Origin: Lycium barbarum
Taxonomy: Eukaryota; Streptophyta; Magnoliopsida; Solanales; Solanaceae
Direction: 5' to 3'
NCBI RefSeq assembly: GCF_019175385.1
Contig: NC_083337.1
Coordinates: 48,212,938-48,276,937 of the forward strand
Length of the DNA: 64,000 nt
A program made the translations under genes and the position numbers. Below, piece after piece: positions 57,823 to 64,000 of the stretch. Numbering within the stretch: position 1 is the stretch's first letter; each line of letters opens with the position of its first letter. The notes under the pieces were generated by a model. It did not search any database. It was not told the origin of the DNA and saw only the letters and a list, made by a program, of their open reading frames with translations.

Positions 57823-58025
57823 TTATGCCCGAAGGGGCCATCATCATTATTATGCCGGAAGCGGCCGTCCGAAGGGACTGTTATGTTATTAAGCTGGAAG
57901 CGGCTGCCCGATGGGGCTATTATTGATATTGAGCCGGAAGCGGCTGCCCGAAGGGGCTATTATTGATACTGAGCCGGAAGCGGCTGCCCGAAGGGGCTAT
58001 TATTGATACTGAGCCGGAAGCGGCA
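57823..58025 (+). repeat. Tandem array of GCCGGAAGCGGCTGCCCGAAGG units
   Basis: About five units of 36-43 bp separated by TATTATTGATA or ATCATTATTATT. Also 50355-50505. Confidence 0.88.
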
Positions 58026-58720
58026 CGTACGTTGTATCATATTATTTACTTAAAGGAGGTGTTAGATTACATTGCTTGTTTGAAATGTTGGATGGATTGC
58101 TATATTTACTTAAGAACTGTTTAAGACTTTACGTATACATTTCTGTTTCTACCAGCGAAGGCTGCAGGAATTGGGTTGATCATGATTACTTCTTCCCTAA
58201 ATTATGCGATAGTTATAATTTATTACCGCTTTACATACTCAGTACATATATTGTACTGACCCCCTTTCTATGGGGGGCTGCGTTTCATGCCACGCAGGTC
58301 CAGGGACGCGACCCGGTGATCCAGCTACTTAGGGGGAGTCAGCATTGGGAGTCAGGCAGCTCCACTTGTTCCGGAAGCTATTCCTATTTTGGTATATTTT
58401 TGTATATATGTCTTGCAGGTCGTATTCCTTAGAAGTCTGCGGACAGCGTGGGTGTCATGGGTACTGTTTGGTTTTTGTCGGTTCCTACATTGTTGTATAG
58501 AAGTGGCGTAGGCCTCTTTGGCTCGCCTGGTCCTATGTCATGTATATGTATGTATATATGTAACACGCCTTGGGATGTTTTGAGTAACGTGTTGACTTTG
58601 GTATCGTATTTATAACTTTCAGCAAAACAAAATGCCATATTTGGGATCAAGTAACGTAAGTTGGGACATCGGGCAGGGTAAGCTCGATCGCTTGTCATGG
58701 CCCTAGTTTGGGTCGTTACA

Positions 58721-60648
58721 CCAAGTTTATTATTTCATTTCCATATTTCATCCCCTCTCTCTAAAACATCTCTCTACATTTATTCCACAAGATTTCAAGG
58801 ATTATTAGTCATCAACAACCCAAATCAAGTGAATCAAGTGCAAGAAAACCATCAAAGATCATTCAAAGTCAAGAAATCTCATTGAGGTAAACTAGGGTTT
58901 TTGCTCAAGTGGAGTATTATCAACTAAGGCTTGTTCCTACAACATATAAGGTAAGATTCATGATAATTCTATGTTGTTTAAGGTATTTAAGAGTTGAAAT
59001 ACATGGATTGTAGAAACGTATGGTAAAATGGGTCATGAATATGGAATAGTGTCATTTTGAGAAATAGTTTGAATTGAGTTATGAGTCTTGATGTATTGTG
59101 ATGCAAATGTGTTATAAATGATGTGGAGAACATGAGATGAGTAATGTACGTTAATGGACATAGTCGCGTGGTATAGCCATAGATGTGAGTGATCGAAAGC
59201 AAATTGAGAAATGTGGATAATGTGGATGAATAATGACAAATGTTACGGTATTGTGAATGTATCGTTGACGTTTGGGAGTTGATATACGTTATGGAGGAAT
59301 ATCATATAAATAAAGTAGATGTTGTCCAATTTAAGCTAGCTTTAGTCATATATGCTAACTATCGATTCTAATGATAGTATGACTTCAATGAAGGTAGAAA
59401 CACTAGCATTGGAGAAGAATGCGCAAGTGTAGAGTAGTTGAACGGAAAAGGTATGTAAGGCTAACCCTTCTTTCATAAGGAATGGTTCTTTGGCCAATCA
59501 TCTAAATCTTCTACAAGCTTATGATATTCTCCAAATTCTTCTATATTCAAAGCTACTAAGCTTATGATTCTCGATATTCTACGATTGTACTAAGTTCCTC
59601 GTATGACGAGTAGGCCTATTAAGGTAAATGTGATGGTTGACGATAGTAGTAATAATGATGTTGATGACGACTGTGATAAAGATGTAAATTAATAAAGATG
59701 CTTATTAGCTATTATGTATATGTGTCTATGTATGACTAATATGGAACCCCGAGTTTATGAGGCCGGGTAAGATATGTAAATAAGTATGTATATTATTACC
59801 TAATGCGCTCACACATCTGCAGATGGTACGGATAACCCTGAAGCCTTGGTAGGGCTAGGTAGATGTAACCCTGAAGCCTTGGTAGGGCTAGGTATGAGTA
59901 ACCTTGAGCCTTGGTTGGCCAAGTATGTATGAAACACCGATCCTGCATGGTCGGGTATGCTATATAAATGCTATGTATATGATATGGTTACGAGTATGAA
60001 TACGCATATGATACGATATGAATGTGAATAAAGGTATGTATACGAATACAAGTACAAATACGAAACAGAAAGATCCTATGCACGGCAAGTAAGTGCCTAT
60101 GACGATGATATTACTATCTCCCATCTTGTGTTATTTCTCATGTTGCTTATTATGCTTCTATATTGATATTGATCATTCTTTACATACTCAGTACATTCTT
60201 CGTATTGACGTCTTTTTGTTTGTGGACGCTGCGTCATGCCCGTAGGTGCACAGGGAGACAGGCTCGATCCATAGCGGTATTCTCAGAAACTACCTAGCAA
60301 AGCTCCATTTCATTCGGAGCCATAGCTTTTGGGTACTTATTCTTTTATGTACATAATTATGGGCATAGCGGGGTCCTGTCCCGCTTATGTGATATGTTAT
60401 ACTCTTCTTAGAGGCTCGTAGACATGTGTATGTTGTTACAGACGTCTGGCCTTGTTGGCCTATATTTTGTATATCATTTTGATAGCCTTGTCGGCTCATG
60501 TACATTGACGTGGTATGAATGCAGACCGTGATATGAAAGCATTGTCGTCCGATAGGACTAGCATGAATGATGAATAGAAATGTATGTTTAATTATGTGGC
60601 TCACCTAGATGTAGGCTTATGTGTAAGGTAAGGGGCGCCCGGGTGGGT
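58721..60648 (+). repeat. Element J LTR fragment
   Basis: Reverse-complement match to 47477 downward in F's 5' LTR. Donor-like AAAAG|GTATGTAAGGC at 59446-59460, GTTGTCCAATTT block near 59312, hairpin module 60187-60246, AGCGGG/CCCGCT hairpin 60367-60385. At 60648 it jumps to the post-primer-site leader (CTAGTAGAGTCTTGG), removing about 90 bases including LTR end and primer site. Confidence 0.88.
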
Positions 60649-60809
60649 CTAGTAGAGTCTTGGTTTTGGGTGTGTTGCGCGCCATACCTATAAACAAGAA
60701 GCTGCGGACATTTTTGGAATAAATGACCTTCTTTCTTCATAAGAATCGTGCGATAGAGCTATGGTATAAGAAATTCTTGTCCCTTAATCATATGTTGCGT
60801 ATTTTAGAA

Positions 60810-61569
60810 ATACCTGTAAAGAGAAAGGCTACAGTAGGCCAAAAGGGCAAGACGGTGGCAGAAAAGCGGGCTGAAAGAGCACCGCCACTGGTAGTAGAGG
60901 AAGGTGAGTCCCAGAGTGCGGCTCAATCTCAGTCCTCCCAATCAGTACCTATATTAGAGGAGCGCGAGGGAGCCTCAGCCCCAGCTCCAGCACCTCCAGC
61001 TCCTCCACCGGATGCTTCAGGCCAAGATGTAAAAGAGGTCATACATTTTCTTACACAGTTGGTTGCTGCTCAGACTCAGCGGCAAAGTACAGGGCAGGGT
61101 GATGGGGCTGTTAGTGCAAGAGCCCGTGACATCATTACTTTGAACCCTCCGGAATTCTTTGGATCAAAGCCGGAGGAGGACCCTCAGGATTTCATTGATG
61201 GTATGTTGAGGACGTTTCGATTGATACATGCTTCGGACACCGAGTCGGTGGATTTAGCATCGTATAGATTGAGAGATGTCTCGATCCAATGGTATACGGT
61301 TTGGATGGCTTCACGGGGAGCCAATGCACCTCTCCCGATTTGGCAAGAGTTTATTGATGCTTTCCTCCGACACTATATGCCTCCAGAAGTTCGACGAGCT
61401 AGGGCCGATAAATTCTTAAATTTGAGGCAAGGGTAGCATGAGTGCTCTAGAGTATAGCCTACGCTTCAATTCTTTGGCTAGGTATGCTTTGGCCATGGTA
61501 CCGGATATGGGTGACCGAGTGCACCGATTTGTAAAAGGCTTAGGGCCACATTTGATGGATAGATGTTTG
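60810..61569 (+). pseudogene. Element J gag, start lost, frameshifted, truncated
   Basis: The expected start codon is ATA (60810-60812) where the relatives have ATG. It continues PVKRKATVGQKGKTVAEKRAERAPP, a Pro/Ala-rich block, FLTQLVAAQTQRQ, ITLNPPEFFGSKPEEDPQDFIDGM and PPEVRRARADKFLNLRQG. One extra G near 61433 makes TAG (61434-61436); the next frame resumes MSALEYSLRFNSLARYA and VHRFVKGLGPHL. LTR K interrupts at 61569 in mid-capsid. No zinc knuckle is left. Confidence 0.9.
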
Positions 61570-64000
61570 TGTCACGACCCAGACCCGTGGGCCGCGACTG
61601 GCACCCTACTTGGGCACCCAGACCCATCTATCAAATGCATTCAAGTAAATAGCAGAAGCCGATAAGGCTATAATCCAAATTTAGATAATTTCCAGAAAAA
61701 TTTCGGCAGAGTTTCCTTTGTTTTACAGACTATCCAAAATAACCCTGTACATAACAAACACCAACAAAGGCCACGCAGGGCTAACAAAGCAACGTATAAA
61801 CATATGCGGACCAGCCGCCTCGGCGTATGGGATCGCCCAAACAACATATACACATATCCATACAGAAAGACCCTAACCCACAAACATGTCCACAGACCTC
61901 TTAACAGACCGACATAATCATATGACGGGACAGGGCCCCCGCCGTACCCAAACAGTCAGATATACAGAAATATATATATATATATATACATAGCAAAAGA
62001 TGTATGTACCAAAAATGGACTCCGGATCAAAGGGAGTACTCCGAAATAGCAGAGAGTGGAGCCTACAGTGGTGGATCACCCGTGTCTGTACCTGCGGGCA
62101 TGAAACGCAGCCCCCGAGGAAAGGGGGTCAGTACGAAAGATGTACTGAGTATGTAAAGCATAGAGTACAGAAATATGGGCCACAACAGAAAGCAACAGAT
62201 ACAAAGGGAAGTACTAAATGATATATAAAAATTTGTATCAAAACATATATACATAATGCAAATAAAATCATGCAAAGCTCAGGAACGTGGTCACCACTCC
62301 GACGTTGGTGCCACACACAGCATAACACCAGAAGGTTCAAATCTCCGTACATCCCCGAGCACACAAATCAGCATAACATATCACCAGCCATATCACAGCA
62401 TAACTCCAAACGGAACCCGGCCCTATGGCGAGGTCTCGGGAACCGTAACACAGCATACAACCGAATTTATCATAATGCGCACGAGTCATAACCGGCCCGG
62501 GAACCGGTGAACGAATCATAATAAGGGCACGAGCGGAGTCGTGAGCAAACAATGCAATTTTTATATCAAAATAGCCTTTCAAAACTTGATAAAATCATAA
62601 GTCAAGTCTTTAGTAAAAATAGTCGAACAATTAGTTAGTACGGAGTTCATTTTACAAAAGTCCTCCCGAAATGGTATTTATAACCCAAAACATAGTTTAG
62701 CATATTACGTTAATCAAGACATTATTTTATAATAGACGATTTCACAGTTAAAGGTCCCTTGTCAAACTTTTACAAAGAGAGAGCCTAATAGAACAAACAA
62801 GGCATCTCGGGACTAGCGGGCCCACCTCGGGTCAAGTCGAGGTGGCGGACGAGAATCACGGACATTTAGTGTCTATGGGATCATACATAAAGATTTCGAA
62901 GTAATCCGATGTCATTTGCATAAGTTTCGGACGCTTACTTGCTTTCTAGCCAAAATAGGGTCATTAGGCTTCAATTGAATTGAATGAATAGTAGCCATTT
63001 TATAGATCGGATTTCGAGGAGCAGAATTGGTCCCGGGGTTCCGATATCAACCTAACATACTAAGACATGCCAAAAGAAGAAGTGGGGAGCTTTACATACC
63101 TTATAAACGTCTTATGCTCACCCCAAACTCAAATCCCGTTTCGTTCAGAATCTGCAAATGGTCAAAGTTACCAATTAGAGATTTTTAAGCTCAAGAATTC
63201 CTTAACTTCATTTTTGTCTACCGAAATTTCGGCAGCACTTCCCCTATATATATAGCACCCCCGAGACTTAGCTCGGCTCAATAAACATCAACACAACAAC
63301 CCAAACATCACAAACATCATAAGTCATAACCAAATCACTCTAACTTCAATATTCTTCCTTTTTCTATAAGTTGACAATTTTCATTCAAACTTCACAATAC
63401 CAAGCTAATGTCCACATTATTGTATTCATTCACTCATTCAAGGTTATTCAAACACATCCCAATTATGTTCCAAACAATATACATAAGTTCTAGGAGTTCG
63501 TCACTTTCCATATTTCATCCGAAATGCCAACAACTACGACGAACATACTAACTCGCATTGTTTCATTCCAAGTTCATTAACAACAACCATAAGTCACATT
63601 TGAAGTCTTAATATCATAATTATACAAGGATATACACGAATATACCAAAGTCATATACTTTCCATAATAATCCGCAACCATTTCCAATACCAATTCAATT
63701 CGTTAAACATTCATTTACGTCATATATGTCACAACGACGCAACTAACGAGCTAAATAAAATTCAATTCGCCTTGCCTTCTACTTCACATAACTCACGGCC
63801 ACTACACCATATTCACACACACCCACGGTTTCATACACACACTAAAACTACGAAGTTCTCGTCTATTCTCAATCCTTATCATATTCATACAAATTCCATA
63901 ACATTAAATGAGCAAAATTCTTACCTTTACTTGAAATTCCGACTTGTCGCAAACGTGCTCCTTTTGCCAAACTAATTGTATCCCGTTGAAGAGCGTCTTG
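61570..64000 (-). repeat. Element K LTR (minus), running off the right edge
   Basis: Starts TGTCACGACCC at 61570 inside J's gag. Left part resembles A's LTR (GACGGGACAGGG block, AGGAACGTGGTC block); the right part resembles C's LTR (CCACCTC...GAGGTGG hairpin near 62823-62850, CCGAAATTTCGG near 63220). Hairpin module 62091-62149, donor-like ATAAG|GTATGTAAAGC (acatac 63094-63099 on plus). The other end is outside, so solo LTR and full element cannot be told apart. GTTTG (61565-61569) is the left flank. Confidence 0.88.

Larger units (their letters stand above)
48000..58720 (+). mobile_element. Element H: gag-only LTR retrotransposon (TR-GAG type), recombinant
   Basis: Plus orientation: LTR 48000-51199, primer site, leader, gag (interrupted by solo LTR I), 240 bases without a gene (55054-55295), stem-loop and polypurine tract, LTR 55332-58720. 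After the gag C-terminus (YALGGRPAPEASQ) the protease, RT and integrase are absent and the sequence goes straight to the 3' end, so this is a gag-only non-autonomous form. Flanks do not match (AGTTC left, CCAAG right) and the two LTRs diverge strongly over their first parts while their last 700 bp are nearly the same. Confidence 0.9.
55332..58720 (+). repeat. Element H 3' LTR, 3389 bp
   Basis: TGTTATATCCCG to GGGTCGTTACA. GGGGAAATGCTGCCGAAATTTCGG at 56579-56602, donor-like AAAG|GTATGT at 56722-56731, three tandem arrays (57338-57600, 57597-57740, 57823-58025), hairpin module 58238-58297. Holds about 200 bp (roughly 56850-57060) not seen in the 5' LTR. Confidence 0.94.
58721..61569 (+). mobile_element. 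Element J: truncated plus-oriented element facing F head-to-head
   Basis: An LTR fragment (58721-60648), leader and gag of the same family as element F but in the opposite orientation. The LTR lacks roughly its first 570 bp (cut at H) and its last bases together with the primer site. LTR K ends gag at 61569. With no primer site it could not have been copied in this form. Confidence 0.88.

Noticed and set aside
57823..58025. Regular repeats that could suggest a CRISPR array
   Set aside because: Eukaryotic LTR context, no unique equal-length spacers, units themselves vary; a tandem repeat.
1..64000. A host protein-coding gene
   Set aside because: All longer frames are gag/pol pieces or unsupported antisense or repeat translations; no exon series or non-element protein motif was seen.

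Overview
The window is plant nuclear heterochromatin made almost wholly of nested LTR retrotransposons of the Ty3/gypsy superfamily. I find no host protein-coding gene. The evidence for a plant chromovirus-type population is direct: primer sites matching initiator tRNA-Met (TGGTATCAGAGC), RNase H, integrase and chromodomain remnants, CCHC zinc-knuckle gag remnants, polypurine tracts next to TGTTATA-type LTR starts, and 5-bp target duplications. The LTR style (ends in GGGTCGTGACA, starts TGTTATACCCCG or TGTTACACC) recalls Solanaceae repeats; that taxon call is from memory and is only moderately secure.

Layout. Element A (1-10320, minus strand, left end outside the window) is a chimera: a coding-free 5' half joined to a broken pol 3' half. 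A sits inside the 5' LTR of element B (10321-17780, plus), a large derivative without coding capacity. B, element C (18165-28639, minus) and element D (28858-32684, minus) are all inserted in one older element E, whose 5' LTR is at 33698-36374 and whose gag survives in three pieces (33490-32685, 28857-28645, 18164-17781, minus). C has two nearly identical 4.2-kb LTRs around only 2.0 kb of internal DNA, and that internal DNA carries a 5S rRNA-derived segment. After an unclassified 1.4-kb stretch comes element F (37797-47999, minus), internally deleted and split by solo LTR G (43120-46111). Element H (48000-58720, plus) is gag-only and holds solo LTR I (52609-54849). Element J (58721-61569, plus) faces F head-to-head across H, and LTR K (61570 to the end, minus) is inserted in J's gag.

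None of the elements is autonomous: every gag or pol reading frame seen is frameshifted, stopped, deleted or split. The cis-acting signals are far better kept than the proteins. Across divergent LTR families the same blocks recur in the same order: a TATA box where I could find one, a GGGAAATGCTGCC block, an AAG|GTATGT splice-donor-like site, a run of short hairpins with compensatory changes, a tRNA primer site, an acceptor-like TTTCAG just before the gag start, and a perfect stem-loop just before the polypurine tract. That shared RNA architecture, and the 5S-derived insert in element C, are the most promising signals here.

Four insertions have exact 5-bp target duplications (C: CGAAC; D: GTTCT; G: TGCGT; I: GCCCT). 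H has none, and its two LTRs are strongly diverged, which points to recombination between copies.
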